39,683 nt of DNA from the IMG/VR virus record IMGVR_UViG_3300037222_000196, positions 1 through 39,683 of that record. The stretch is one strand, 5' to 3'. Numbering within the stretch: position 1 is the stretch's first letter; each line of letters opens with the position of its first letter. This document shows positions 1-8,163 of this stretch, in pieces. Source of the stretch: a virus. The notes under the pieces were generated by a model, which saw only the letters and a program-made list of their open reading frames with translations, ran no database searches and had not been told where the DNA came from. A program made the translations under genes and the position numbers.

Positions 1-210
1 ACCATCACGCATGGGTCTGTTGTCTACTGGCGTTTTTGTGCTTGGCGGCACAGGTGATCCAATAACAGGCAACGTTGTCAATGACACAGGACTTTCCCGC
101 CTCAGTGGCGCATCCCTCGCCATCGGCAACGGGACTGCTGGGGACTTCTCTGGCAGTCTGAAGCTGACAGGACTGAATGTTCAGGGAAGTCAAACAGGGC
201 CATATTCTGT
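1..210. repeat. Left copy of the terminal redundancy (circular overlap)
   Basis: Bases 1-210 reappear at 39474-39683. The only difference is position 128 (A) against 39601 (G), which changes an Asn codon to Asp in the tail fibre. The reading frame of the fibre gene continues exactly across the overlap. This is what a circular or circularly permuted phage genome gives when assembled. A true fixed terminal repeat is possible but less likely, because the overlap lies inside a gene. Confidence 0.95.
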
Positions 211-535
211 TTCTCTGACGGCACAAGCAGCCACTATTGCTGCAACCAATCTCGTGGCTACACCAGTCACCACGGCGCTTTATGAGATCACGTACTACCT
301 GAACGACACGACGGCGGGCACTAGCGGAACGGTGTCCTTGACCATAACGTGGAATGACGGCGGCTCACAGACCTTTACCAGCAGCAATGTAACTTTCGGC
401 ACGCTGGGTGCATACGTCAGTGGCGCTATTGTTGTCAAGGCCACAAGCGGCGCAATTCAATATGCGACGACCGTTACCAGCGCAGTCGGAAGTCCTGCGT
501 ATTCTCTGGACATACGTGTCAAGCAGCTGGCGTAA
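2..535 (+). CDS. Tail fibre protein, C-terminal part (5' end lies at the right end of the window)
   Basis: This is the end of the gene that starts at 38311. Joined across the circular overlap, the protein is 565 residues. The visible part holds the third copy of a fibre repeat (S-L-A-I-G-N-G-T followed by G-D-F-S-G-S-L-K-L), then a Thr/Ser/Ala-rich beta domain ending in D-I-R-V-K-Q-L-A. It should sit at the virion tip and bind the cell surface. The stop is TAA at 533-535. The same frame stays open for a further 54 codons after it, to a TAA at 698-700. The virion role is family-based inference. Confidence 0.85.
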   Translation, partial: PSRMGLLSTGVFVLGGTGDPITGNVVNDTGLSRLSGASLAIGNGTAGDFSGSLKLTGLNVQGSQTGPYSVSLTAQAATIAATNLVATPVTTALYEITYYLNDTTAGTSGTVSLTITWNDGGSQTFTSSNVTFGTLGAYVSGAIVVKATSGAIQYATTVTSAVGSPAYSLDIRVKQLA

Positions 536-702
536 CACTTCACTGACACGGGGACTCGTGCAGCGGCAGGTATTAGAGAAGAGGGAGCCATAGCCTACGG
601 GCAGGGGAACGTTGACTCTTTAAGGAGTGCGGGGATCGGGGGCTCTCGTGCTCAAAGCAGAGGTTCTACCGAACTTCACATCAAACTGGAGGCGATGTAA
701 CA

Positions 703-936
703 ATGAGCATCTTAGTGGTTTCAAACCTGATAACTGGACTGCTTTCCACAGCAATAGGTGGAGCAGCGGTCGCAGTCTATTATCGCAGATTTTCCGTGTT
801 ACGCACCGAAGTTACGAAGCTTGTCGCTGAGGATGTGAACAAAGTCCTTAACGACCTGCGGGCGGATGAGAAGAACGCGGCGATTCACCCCTATGCTCTG
901 TTGCAGAGAGTGAAAAGCGAACTTGCAAAATTGTAA
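703..936 (+). CDS. Small single-span membrane protein, possible lysis protein
   Basis: The product is 77 residues. Residues 2-27 are hydrophobic and Gly/Ala-rich and form one likely membrane span, followed by Tyr-Arg-Arg and a charged helical tail rich in Lys, Glu and Asp. A GGAGG lies nine bases before the ATG. The gene sits alone between the tail fibre and the portal, where podoviruses often keep lysis genes, so a holin or spanin-like role is conceivable. Length and topology are the only support, and no endolysin is recognisable nearby. I do not recognise a named family. Confidence 0.6.
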   Translation: MSILVVSNLITGLLSTAIGGAAVAVYYRRFSVLRTEVTKLVAEDVNKVLNDLRADEKNAAIHPYALLQRVKSELAKL

Positions 937-944
937 GTAGAAAT

Positions 945-966
945 CGGAAAAATCCGTAGTTTTCCG
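945..966. terminator. Hairpin between the small membrane gene and the portal gene
   Basis: CGGAAAA at 945-951 is complementary to TTTTCCG at 960-966, with an 8-base loop. The stem is AT-rich and no clean U-run follows, so it may be a weak terminator or an RNA processing site rather than a strong intrinsic terminator. Confidence 0.35.
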
Positions 967-1027
967 GTGAACTGCTTCATTAATGCAAGTTAATTCCAAA
1001 CTACGTGAACAAGAATAGAGGCCAGGT

Positions 1028-3208
1028 ATGGCAGCAGGAGATTTCAACACACTACCACTCGCGGAACTGGGTCAGATTCGTATCATCGATCTGCCCGGTG
1101 CAGTCCCTCCTGGCGAACTCGCCCTCCCCATCGGCCAAAATGACGTTGGATTCCCTGATCAGGAACGTTCCGATGTCAGTATGCTCAAGGAGGCGACACA
1201 AAACCGCCTTCTTTCTGAAGCATTTGAAGCCTCTCGCGGCCTAATCGGCAACTGGAACCTCGCCGAACTCATGCTTCGCGCCTATGTTGAGCCAATCAAG
1301 TGGAAGGGCAGTGATCAATACCGCTCTCACTTGGGCTTACCCATCCTAGCAGAGCATATGTACAGCATGTTGGGTGTTGTTCAACAGACTCTCTTTGCTG
1401 GATACAACCCTTTCTCTCTCGATCCCACTTCGGGCACTGATATAGACACCGCCGCCGCCGAAACTGCCTTGGTTCGCGCTCAATTCAAGATGGCAGGCTT
1501 CAAAGGCATGACTTTCAAGCAGGAAATGCGCCATGTGACCTATGACGGCCTGCTTTACGGTACCGGCGCGGCCCATTATGGCTGGGAAACCTATCGTCTT
1601 GAAGTCAAAAAGATGCGGAACAAGCATCAGGGCACAAGTGTTGCCGTCGAAGGGGGAGCAGTCAATATTCCCCAGGGTGCGACTGATGACATCGAAGAAT
1701 ATGTTGATCACATCATTGAATTCAATCAGGCCAAGTTCGAGCACGTTCCCATCCGTCGTCTCCGCGTAGATCCCTCCTGCCGTCGTGAAATAGCCACCGC
1801 TGGTTGGGCCGGTCGTCTGATTTATGTCAGCACTTATTGGTTGGACCAGCATCGTGACACGGAAGGATACGACATTCCCAGTCGCGAAGACCTCATCAAG
1901 CTGACCACGCCACAGAAGCAGGACACCACCAGCGTCAATGTTCTGGATACCCAGGGTGCCAACACTGGAAACCCGATCTTCCAGCAAGCTGTGACGCCGC
2001 AGAAGGCGTATCCGGAGAACTACGATTACAGCAAGTCTGATCCTCTGGCTAAGGAATGGGAGATTTTCGACTACTGGACTCCTACCCGTCATTGCATGGT
2101 GCTGGAAGGACAGAAACAGATCTTCAACGGATCGCATACTGAGGGAAAGGTTCCGTTCCTGAGCTTCACATTCCGTGAGGCTCCCGATAGCTTCTACGGC
2201 TATGGGATGGGCTTCTGGCTAACCGACTATCAGCGCATAGCGCAAGGGTTGGTGAACGCTTTCTTCGATGACGTCAACCTGAACTTGATGGGAACCTACA
2301 CAACCGACGCGGGCATGAACAACACCGCTCAGGCGCAGTGGATCTTCCCTGGCAAGATCATGAAGACCGATCCGGGTAAGAAGATTGAGCCTTTGACTCG
2401 CAACAGCATCGGGATGGAACCTCTCGGAATCATCGAGCAGGTCAAGTCTTGGGCCGTGGCGATCTCCGGCGCGGGCGTCAATGCCCAAGGCGTCAACCCT
2501 GGTAAGACGGGTGATATGCGCACGGGCGCGGGCGTTGAAGCCATGACTTCCGGCGAGAACGTCAAATCCACAGATTTGATTGACCAGATTTCAGATCTCA
2601 TGTTTGTGCCGTTCATCGAATACATTATCCGGCAGAACCACAAACTGAAGCCGTCTCAGATCAAGACTTGGCTCAGCGATGAGCTTGCTGCCTCTTACAA
2701 GAAGGTTGATCCGCTGTCTGTCATCAATGGACAGTATAAGGTGACGGTCTCTGCTGCTTCGCGCCTCAGGGCGCGTCAGCAACTGAACCAGGTCATGGGC
2801 TTCATCCAGACTTTGGTGCAGGCACCGGGCACGGTAGAACTGCTGGGAGTTCAGGCTCTCAAGTTCGACGCGGCGGAGTTCCTCAAAGCCGTTTTGGATA
2901 GCTCTGGTGTTCCGTACCGCGAGAATTTCATCAAGCCGATGTCCGATGAGGACAAGCAACGTTACGCAGCTTCGCAGAACCAGCCGCCTCCGATGGCACA
3001 GAAGGTTCAGTTGGAGACAGATGCCAAGAAAGAGGTTGATAACAACCAGGCGGAGAACCGCATGCTGTTGGAGACCGCTAAACACGTCAACCAGTCGAAG
3101 CAGAACGAACAGACTCATGGGCAATCACTAGAACAGGATGCCCTGAATCGTGTTCAGAGACAAGGTTTGATGGCCAGTGACAAAGCCGCCGGAGGAGCTC
3201 AAGAATGA
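1028..3208 (+). CDS. Portal protein (podovirus-type head-tail connector)
   Basis: The 726-residue protein stands first in a portal, scaffold, capsid series, as in many podoviruses. The N-terminal half carries features of podoviral portals: an early helical part with a W-K-G-S-D-x-Y-R-S-H-L-G-L-P stretch, then a body ending in polar, Gln-rich helices (from about residue 640). It would form the dodecameric ring through which DNA is packaged by the terminase and ejected into the tail. A GAGG lies six bases before the ATG. The last codons overlap the next gene by ATGA, which indicates translational coupling. The call rests on size, order and overall sequence look, and I cannot run a profile search. 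Confidence 0.8.
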   Translation: MAAGDFNTLPLAELGQIRIIDLPGAVPPGELALPIGQNDVGFPDQERSDVSMLKEATQNRLLSEAFEASRGLIGNWNLAELMLRAYVEPIKWKGSDQYRSHLGLPILAEHMYSMLGVVQQTLFAGYNPFSLDPTSGTDIDTAAAETALVRAQFKMAGFKGMTFKQEMRHVTYDGLLYGTGAAHYGWETYRLEVKKMRNKHQGTSVAVEGGAVNIPQGATDDIEEYVDHIIEFNQAKFEHVPIRRLRVDPSCRREIATAGWAGRLIYVSTYWLDQHRDTEGYDIPSREDLIKLTTPQKQDTTSVNVLDTQGANTGNPIFQQAVTPQKAYPENYDYSKSDPLAKEWEIFDYWTPTRHCMVLEGQKQIFNGSHTEGKVPFLSFTFREAPDSFYGYGMGFWLTDYQRIAQGLVNAFFDDVNLNLMGTYTTDAGMNNTAQAQWIFPGKIMKTDPGKKIEPLTRNSIGMEPLGIIEQVKSWAVAISGAGVNAQGVNPGKTGDMRTGAGVEAMTSGENVKSTDLIDQISDLMFVPFIEYIIRQNHKLKPSQIKTWLSDELAASYKKVDPLSVINGQYKVTVSAASRLRARQQLNQVMGFIQTLVQAPGTVELLGVQALKFDAAEFLKAVLDSSGVPYRENFIKPMSDEDKQRYAASQNQPPPMAQKVQLETDAKKEVDNNQAENRMLLETAKHVNQSKQNEQTHGQSLEQDALNRVQRQGLMASDKAAGGAQE

Positions 3209-3618
3209 TAACTCTTGATAATCCGTACGAAGCACGCACGACTCTTCCAATTGATCGGGCGAACCGTTTGCTCGCTCTTCGTGGCCATCCGGGATTCCAA
3301 GACCTTATCGCGATCTCTCTTCAGACCGTGAAGGCGGCGGAAGCCGCCGTGGTTGACTATGACGGATGGGATAAGGATGAGTTAGTGGCGCGGAGCATTG
3401 CTTTCCGCGCTGCGAAACGGTCCCACGAGATGCTTTTCGTGAACATGGCCGCTGTGATTCAGAACGGCATCACGGAAGCTGTGCAGCTCCGAGATGAACA
3501 GGTGGCTGCGCTGCCCAACGACAAAAAGAGTGCTGAGATGGCCGATGAGCTTCGTGCTCTGGTGCTGGAACAGATGAAGGATGACAAATACGAGACCCGC
3601 ATCCCGGGTTCTTACTAG
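3205..3618 (+). CDS. Portal-adjacent helical protein with a terminase-like C-terminal tail
   Basis: This 137-residue, mostly helical protein starts inside the portal stop codon and ends eight bases before the scaffold ribosome binding site. I do not recognise its family. Its last nine residues are Y-E-T-R-I-P-G-S-Y, preceded by an acidic K-D-D-K. The large terminase (8164-10641) ends with Y-D-T-R-I-P-G-S-Y, preceded by K-E-D-E-S. The two stretches use different synonymous codons, so the match is held at protein level. A shared docking or tail peptide is the natural inference. The protein may be a head-completion or portal-associated factor. Confidence 0.75.
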   Translation: MITLDNPYEARTTLPIDRANRLLALRGHPGFQDLIAISLQTVKAAEAAVVDYDGWDKDELVARSIAFRAAKRSHEMLFVNMAAVIQNGITEAVQLRDEQVAALPNDKKSAEMADELRALVLEQMKDDKYETRIPGSY

Positions 3619-3628
3619 GAGAAACAAA

Positions 3629-4597
3629 ATGCCAGAAGCAATTGAAATGCGCCCCGAAGGTGTTGAACTCGAAGTCAACGACGATATGACCAAGGCGTTG
3701 GAAGCCGCCGTCTCGCCGGAGGAAATCAAGCAGATCATCGCACAGGAAGCGGCGAAGCAGAATATCGTCATTCCTCGTGACAATAAAGGTCGCTTCGTTC
3801 CGGTGGCGGAGAAGAAAGAAACCGCTCCTGCTGACAAGAAGGACGACGAGACTTTCGTCTATTCCGATGATTTCTCAATTGGTGGGAAGGACTACCACTT
3901 TGAAGGTGACTCTCCTGCCGACATCAATCGTCAGGTGAAGGCTGCCATCGCCGCTCATGAGAACGCCACCAAGCCGGTTCAGCAACAGACCGCAACCGTC
4001 GATGGGGCCAAGGCGAAGCAGGACGAACTCCTGGCTCTGCAACTCGATGTTATGAGTGGCAAGATCACCATGGACGAATACATCGTCAAGTCTGGCGCTG
4101 TCGACAAGTATCTCCAGAGCAAAGGCATCAACACTAGTGAACTGAAAGAGTTGGTGGATGAGAAGAAAAACGCCAAAGAAGTCGGTTCCTGGGAAGCGGC
4201 CACGGCTGAATTCCTGAAGTTGGAAGGAAACGATTGGCCCGGTGGTGACCAGAACCTCAAAGTCATGGGGTACAAACTGGCGGAGTTGGGTCTCAATGGC
4301 AAGCCGTCTGCTGACAGTCTGCAAAAGGCGTATGACGCCATGAAAGCGGACAACATGGTTTTCGCGGTTGCCCCACCGGCAGAAGAGCCGAAGCTCAAGA
4401 AGAAAGCAGCCAGTTCATCGGCTTTCGGAGTTAGCGGTGGCGATAGTCGCAGAGACGCGGCGCAAGTTCATACCTCAGCAGTGGTTCCTACGATCACCCC
4501 GGATATGTCTCCTCGGGACATAATGGAAGCCTTCAAAGCGGCAGCTCAGGCACAGGGAATTCATCCTGACGAGTTGATTAGGCAGGCGCAAAGATAA
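3629..4597 (+). CDS. Scaffolding protein
   Basis: The 322-residue protein is rich in Lys, Glu, Asp, Ala and Gln, with no predicted globular hydrophobic core and long helical stretches. It lies directly upstream of the major capsid gene, the usual place of podoviral scaffolds. It contains a D-N-K-G-R-F-V-P stretch near residue 50 and a C-terminal helix with M-S-P-R-D-I-M-E-A-F near residue 300, of the kind that binds capsid subunits. The start at 3629 is chosen because an AGGAG lies seven bases upstream. An earlier in-frame start would overlap the preceding gene deeply. It should guide procapsid assembly and leave before packaging. Confidence 0.75.
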   Translation: MPEAIEMRPEGVELEVNDDMTKALEAAVSPEEIKQIIAQEAAKQNIVIPRDNKGRFVPVAEKKETAPADKKDDETFVYSDDFSIGGKDYHFEGDSPADINRQVKAAIAAHENATKPVQQQTATVDGAKAKQDELLALQLDVMSGKITMDEYIVKSGAVDKYLQSKGINTSELKELVDEKKNAKEVGSWEAATAEFLKLEGNDWPGGDQNLKVMGYKLAELGLNGKPSADSLQKAYDAMKADNMVFAVAPPAEEPKLKKKAASSSAFGVSGGDSRRDAAQVHTSAVVPTITPDMSPRDIMEAFKAAAQAQGIHPDELIRQAQR

Positions 4598-4598
4598 A

Positions 4599-4640
4599 TT
4601 TTCTAACTACGCCACCCCTCATTAGTGAGGTAATTTTCTT
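4599..4640 (+). promoter_or_regulatory. Leader of the major capsid gene with SD-containing hairpin
   Basis: The leader starts TTTTCTAACTAC at 4599-4610 and then holds the hairpin CCTCA-TTAG-TGAGG at 4617-4630. The GAGG of the 3' arm is the Shine-Dalgarno sequence, ten bases before the ATG. The opening 12 bases, the C-rich middle, the GAGG and the AATTTT are repeated before the gene at 11456. This may be a promoter with leader or a translational control element. Confidence 0.55.
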
Positions 4641-5639
4641 ATGCCAAGCCTAGCACCCGGCGTCCAGTCGAATACTCTGGCAGCCTTTCCGCAAATTGCT
4701 TACGACCGAACCGCCGTTATGGAATGGCAGTTCAATACACCGGCCCTTGAAGAGCTCTGCGACTTCCGTCCGCTAGCTCGCCGTTCTGGCCGCACGATTC
4801 AGTTCTATGGTCAACAGCCCTTCGCCGCCGCCTCCGGCTCGGTCTCGGAAGCTGTTCCGCCTCCGTCCCTCAGCTTGTCTCAGGTTTTCAGCGATGCGTA
4901 TGCTGATGAATTTGCTGACTGGCTAGGAATCGACAACGTGGCTCAGTCGATGTTCCTAGCTGACGTCACGCTGGATGCTTCCCGCAACCTGTCCTACCGT
5001 GGAGCATTGACTGGCAACTCGGTTGCCTTCAACGCATTCGAGTCCGCTGCCGCCGCGCAATCCGCCGCCCGCATCGATCTCTCCGACAACCAGTTCCTGC
5101 TTTCCAACACGATCCGCAAGGGTGAGGCTCAGTTGATGGGCAACGCCGTCCCGGGCCGCGATGGTGGAATGTACTCGACCGTAATGCATCCGTTCATGGT
5201 TTATGACTTCATGTCGGACAACAGCGCGGGTTCGGCTGTCGATACACTGAAGCGTTCTGATTCCGGCGCTGCCGTCCTGAAGGGCGACATGGCGCGTGGC
5301 TATCAGGTTCTGGAATGGGCTGGATGCCGCATTATCCGCACCCCAACCGTTCCGTCTTACTCGAACTATCCGTCCAGTGGCAAAACAGGCTATGCCTGCT
5401 ACACCGTAGGCCGCGAAGCGATGCTGGCTTCTGAGCTGATGGGACAGAAGGTTCCGCGCAACCCGAGCTTCAAAGTCAACGTGAAGTATTTCGGGGACAA
5501 CGACATCGACCTGTCCAACCCCTGCCTCCAGACTCGTGCGATCGTCTCGTATGACTGGTTCCTGGGTGTTGTGGCCCGTCCGAACACCAACGGCACTCCG
5601 GGCTTCCGCCGCGTGCGCGCTGAAGTTTCGGCTGTCTAA
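4641..5639 (+). CDS. Major capsid protein
   Basis: The 332-residue protein follows the scaffold and precedes a strong terminator. Features fit an HK97-fold capsid protein of the podovirus/N4-gp56-like kind: an early E-W-Q-F-N-T-P-A-L-E-E-L region, an F-R-P-L-A-R-R-S-G-R stretch, a histidine/methionine motif M-H-P-F-M-V-Y-D-F near residue 183, and late V-S-Y-D-W-F. It would form the icosahedral shell. The isolated leader before it and the terminator after it suggest it is expressed strongly as its own unit. Exact family assignment needs a structure-based search. Confidence 0.8.
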   Translation: MPSLAPGVQSNTLAAFPQIAYDRTAVMEWQFNTPALEELCDFRPLARRSGRTIQFYGQQPFAAASGSVSEAVPPPSLSLSQVFSDAYADEFADWLGIDNVAQSMFLADVTLDASRNLSYRGALTGNSVAFNAFESAAAAQSAARIDLSDNQFLLSNTIRKGEAQLMGNAVPGRDGGMYSTVMHPFMVYDFMSDNSAGSAVDTLKRSDSGAAVLKGDMARGYQVLEWAGCRIIRTPTVPSYSNYPSSGKTGYACYTVGREAMLASELMGQKVPRNPSFKVNVKYFGDNDIDLSNPCLQTRAIVSYDWFLGVVARPNTNGTPGFRRVRAEVSAV

Positions 5640-5646
5640 CTTTCTA

Positions 5647-5682
5647 GGGCGGTTATCGCTATAGCCGCCCAAAGAACTTTTT
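5647..5682 (+). terminator. Terminator after the major capsid gene
   Basis: GGGCGG-T-TAT at 5647-5656 pairs with ATA-G-CCGCCC at 5661-5670 around a CGCT loop, giving a ten-base stem with one G-U pair. A T-run follows at 5678-5682. It lies eight bases after the capsid stop codon. Confidence 0.75.
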
Positions 5683-5696
5683 GAAAAGGAAAAACC

Positions 5697-6326
5697 ATGA
5701 ACTCACCTCTCGTTATCGCAGCGCAAGTAGCTGGAAGCATCCAGAACACTCTCGCAGCTAATGCCACTGGCACCAGCACAACCGAAACCGCATTTCAGGT
5801 CAATGGCAACTCCATTGCCGGCATCGCGGCTAAGGTTTCTCCTGTTGGTATCGGCAACACCGGCATTTTCGTCGCTGGACAGTATGCTCTGAGCACGCTC
5901 GCGAGCACGGGTCTCCCGTTCCGCGTTCGTCTCTGGGGCTTTGCCAAGAGCGGCGGCACACAGAACTTGACTATCGCTCTCTACCAGGTGCCTGCGGCTT
6001 CCATTTCTGGCCTGACTGCCACGTCCTTCACGGGCGCGACTGCCATCGCCACAACTGGCGCCAAGGCTGTGAACTCGACTTCGGGCGCATTCTACCTTGA
6101 CGTAATTTGTCAGGGCGTGGCCGAATCGACGACCGCTGTAACTCTTCAGGGCGTCCAGGGCGTCGCCGTTGTCAACAACAGCGCCGTTGCTGCAGCCGCG
6201 ATCACTTCGGTGGCCAGCCTGCAGGGTGAACCTGACTTCAACTTCTTCGTTACCTCGACCCTTTCGGGCGGCAACACGGGAGATGTGGTCACACTGTCCG
6301 GCCTCCAGATCGAGCTGGTCGGGTAA
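5697..6326 (+). CDS. Probable head decoration or minor capsid protein
   Basis: The 209-residue product is rich in Ala, Gly, Ser, Thr and Val with almost no charge, typical of a beta-structured virion surface protein. It has no signal peptide and no catalytic motif. It is a single-gene unit between two terminators (5647-5682 and 6350-6388), next to the capsid gene, which is where many phages keep decoration or head-fibre proteins. AAAAGGA lies just before the ATG. I do not recognise the family, and the virion role is from position and composition. Confidence 0.65.
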   Translation: MNSPLVIAAQVAGSIQNTLAANATGTSTTETAFQVNGNSIAGIAAKVSPVGIGNTGIFVAGQYALSTLASTGLPFRVRLWGFAKSGGTQNLTIALYQVPAASISGLTATSFTGATAIATTGAKAVNSTSGAFYLDVICQGVAESTTAVTLQGVQGVAVVNNSAVAAAAITSVASLQGEPDFNFFVTSTLSGGNTGDVVTLSGLQIELVG

Positions 6327-6349
6327 GATTTTCTCCTAAGAAAGAACTT

Positions 6350-6388
6350 AAGGGGCGAAGCGGAACCTTCCGCCCGCCCCTTTTGTTT
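6350..6388 (+). terminator. Strong intrinsic terminator
   Basis: The outer stem AAGGGGC (6350-6356) pairs with GCCCCTT (6376-6382). An inner stem GCGGAA/TTCCGC forms within it, and TTTTGTTT follows. This is a textbook rho-independent terminator for the unit ending at 6326. Confidence 0.85.
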
Positions 6389-6400
6389 AAGAAGGACGAC

Positions 6401-7057
6401 ATGGATCAACTTCCCGCAAACTTGATATTCCAGAAGCCCCTCGGGTATTTAGTCCGTCATGGTTCGACCGAGGCCAATACTGATAACTGCTTTCGCGGCT
6501 GGATTGATTTTCCTCTAGACGATGAGGGTCGTCAGGCTGCGGAGGCCGTCCAGAACTTCTTCTCATACGAACGGTTGGGCCGGGTGTTCTGCTCTGATCT
6601 AAGTCGCGCTGTCCAGACAGCACAGTACATCATGGATGGTGGAAATGTCTGTTGCCCGTATCTTTCTGTAGAACCGTCCTTGCGCCCTTGGAACATCGGG
6701 GACTTCGCTGGACAGAAGAAATCGAAGGCCACTTTGGACAAATTCCACAAGTATGTGGAAGATTCATCCCTTGTGATTCCTGAAGGTGAATCCCTGGATC
6801 AATTCCGTCATCGCAACCAGATCATCATGGATTATTTGGCTGTTCCCTACGAGGGATACCCGAACGTCATCGTCGCTCACACCTCCAACCTCACGGCTTG
6901 CCAGCATTGCGCCGAAGAACAGAACGAAGCGCAGGAAGAGGAATCGGACATCGTCGGACCCGGTGGCATAGTTGCCGTCTATCTCATCAACAACCAATTG
7001 CAATTTGTTCCGCGCCTTGGCAGTATTAGTGTATCAGAACCAACTGGAGTGTCGTAA
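6401..7057 (+). CDS. Histidine phosphatase superfamily protein (phosphoglycerate-mutase-like)
   Basis: The 218-residue protein has the signature R-H-G at residues 19-21 (V-R-H-G-S-T-E-A-N), a second catalytic Arg in S-D-L-S-R-A-V-Q-T-A near residue 69, a glutamate in P-E-G-E-S near 122 and the second His in V-A-H-T-S near 153. These are the residues that take and release phosphate in this superfamily. The ATG at 6401 is preferred over an upstream TTG because GAAGGA lies before it. The substrate is unknown. It stands just after a terminator in the head module, which is unusual, and may act on sugar or nucleotide phosphates with the glycosyltransferase at 10613. Confidence 0.85.
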   Translation: MDQLPANLIFQKPLGYLVRHGSTEANTDNCFRGWIDFPLDDEGRQAAEAVQNFFSYERLGRVFCSDLSRAVQTAQYIMDGGNVCCPYLSVEPSLRPWNIGDFAGQKKSKATLDKFHKYVEDSSLVIPEGESLDQFRHRNQIIMDYLAVPYEGYPNVIVAHTSNLTACQHCAEEQNEAQEEESDIVGPGGIVAVYLINNQLQFVPRLGSISVSEPTGVS

Positions 7058-7612
7058 GTGGCGAACGTGCTGCCTTCACATTTCGATTCCGCTGATTTCC
7101 TGCCCGCTGAACAGGCCATAGCCCGTTACAAAGCAGAGAAAATCGAGCCTCAACTCGATAAGTATCGTCTCTGGGATCATGAATCCTTCAAGGATTTCGA
7201 GCAGCGCAAGGGCAAAGTGGTCCACTCCAGCCGATTCATTCACAAGCTCCGTCAGTTGAACCCCCGTATTATCGTTCAACGTCAGATCAACTATCCTGAC
7301 GACTGGGGTCTCTACATACATCGTGATAACCATCTCGTGTATCTGACAGGTCTCAGCAAGGGATGGCTTACTGAGTTCTCCTACACTACCGTGGATGAGG
7401 CGAACCTGCCTTCCGATCCACGGTGGGGTTGGAGACATGTGTTGGTTCGTCTGATGAGCAAAGGCGTTCTCTCCTGGGCTACCGTACTGCGGGAGTTCGG
7501 CAATTGCCAGAACGCTAACTCAGATCGTTGGATGATGTACACGCAACCTTTCCGCAGCCGCCAGGCCAGCGGTATCGTCCATGGGAATCTGAAAGCTCAC
7601 TTCGTTGATTGA
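7058..7612 (+). CDS. Conserved-looking hypothetical protein, 184 residues
   Basis: It begins with GTG directly after the phosphatase stop codon, with GGAG nine bases upstream, so the two genes form one operon. The protein is soluble, mixed alpha/beta, rich in Trp, Arg and His (for example W-G-L-Y-I-H-R-D-N-H and W-G-W-R-H-V-L-V-R-L). It has no signal peptide, membrane span or motif I can name. Its place before the terminase genes may mean a head-related role, but nothing in the sequence proves it. Confidence 0.6.
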   Translation: MANVLPSHFDSADFLPAEQAIARYKAEKIEPQLDKYRLWDHESFKDFEQRKGKVVHSSRFIHKLRQLNPRIIVQRQINYPDDWGLYIHRDNHLVYLTGLSKGWLTEFSYTTVDEANLPSDPRWGWRHVLVRLMSKGVLSWATVLREFGNCQNANSDRWMMYTQPFRSRQASGIVHGNLKAHFVD

Positions 7613-7628
7613 CGCTTTCCACAGATTC

Positions 7629-7681
7629 GTTAATTCGTATTAAAAACCAAATATGGGTTGCTCACATAGAGGTCCAATTCT
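7629..7681 (+). promoter_or_regulatory. Palindromic site and leader before the terminase unit
   Basis: TTAATTCGTATTAA at 7630-7643 is an imperfect palindrome. The same site with one base changed (TTAATGCGTATTAA) lies at 32649-32662, before another gene cluster. Both are followed by AAAA(A)C. Downstream, CACATAGAGG supplies the Shine-Dalgarno sequence nine bases before the ATG at 7682. The site looks like an operator or promoter, but neither role is proven. Confidence 0.45.
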
Positions 7682-8152
7682 ATGGCTGAGCCGAAACCTG
7701 TAACTCCTGAAGATCCCAACCGTGCAATGATCCGTGACGTCGTCAAAGAATTGTTCAAGGAGATGGGTCCCATCCTCCAGTCCATCGCCCTGACGCCGGA
7801 GAAACTCCGCGAGGCTCAGAAGCCTTATGAGGATCCCCTCCAGATCGCCCGCGAACTACACGAACAAGAGAACTGGCGGCAGCAGGAGCGCGACAAGGAG
7901 AAAAACAAAGCAGACCTGCAGGCGCACTGCACCCACAAGGACAAGAACGGCAAGTGGAATGTCAGTTTGCAACACAACTGGCACGACATGCAGCCTCGCG
8001 GTATCTGCAAGATCTGTGGATTGTTCATTCACCCGGCTTACTGGGATTTCCGCCCGGAAGCTGACGCCAAGGGCGTCGTGAAGGACAAGGCGTACATCGT
8101 TCCAGAGCACAAGCTCTATTACATCGTGCGGGAACTCGAAACCTTCTCCTAA
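7682..8152 (+). CDS. Terminase-adjacent zinc-binding-like protein
   Basis: The 156-residue protein has a charged helical N-terminal half rich in Glu, Lys and Gln, then a Cys/His set (H-C-T-H near 80, C-K-I-C-G and I-H-P near 120) that could hold zinc. It ends 11 bases before the large terminase start, so it is probably co-expressed with it. Position would allow a packaging accessory role. The sequence does not look like a classic small terminase, and a better TerS candidate lies at 36522. I do not recognise its family. Confidence 0.6.
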   Translation: MAEPKPVTPEDPNRAMIRDVVKELFKEMGPILQSIALTPEKLREAQKPYEDPLQIARELHEQENWRQQERDKEKNKADLQAHCTHKDKNGKWNVSLQHNWHDMQPRGICKICGLFIHPAYWDFRPEADAKGVVKDKAYIVPEHKLYYIVRELETFS

Positions 8153-8163
8153 ACCGGAGCGCC

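Noticed and set aside
1-210. Diversity-generating retroelement target at the fibre end, suggested by the A/G difference
   Set aside because: There is one difference only, no reverse transcriptase gene and no template repeat; circular overlap explains it.
627-830. Open frame of 67 codons overlapping the small membrane gene
   Set aside because: It overlaps the better-supported gene at 703-936 in another frame and reads as low-complexity shadow, although an AAGGAG lies close by.
1346-2137. Long minus-strand open frame (263 codons) inside the portal gene
   Set aside because: It is the mirror of a strongly coding portal frame, has no ribosome site and reads unlike a protein with a fold.
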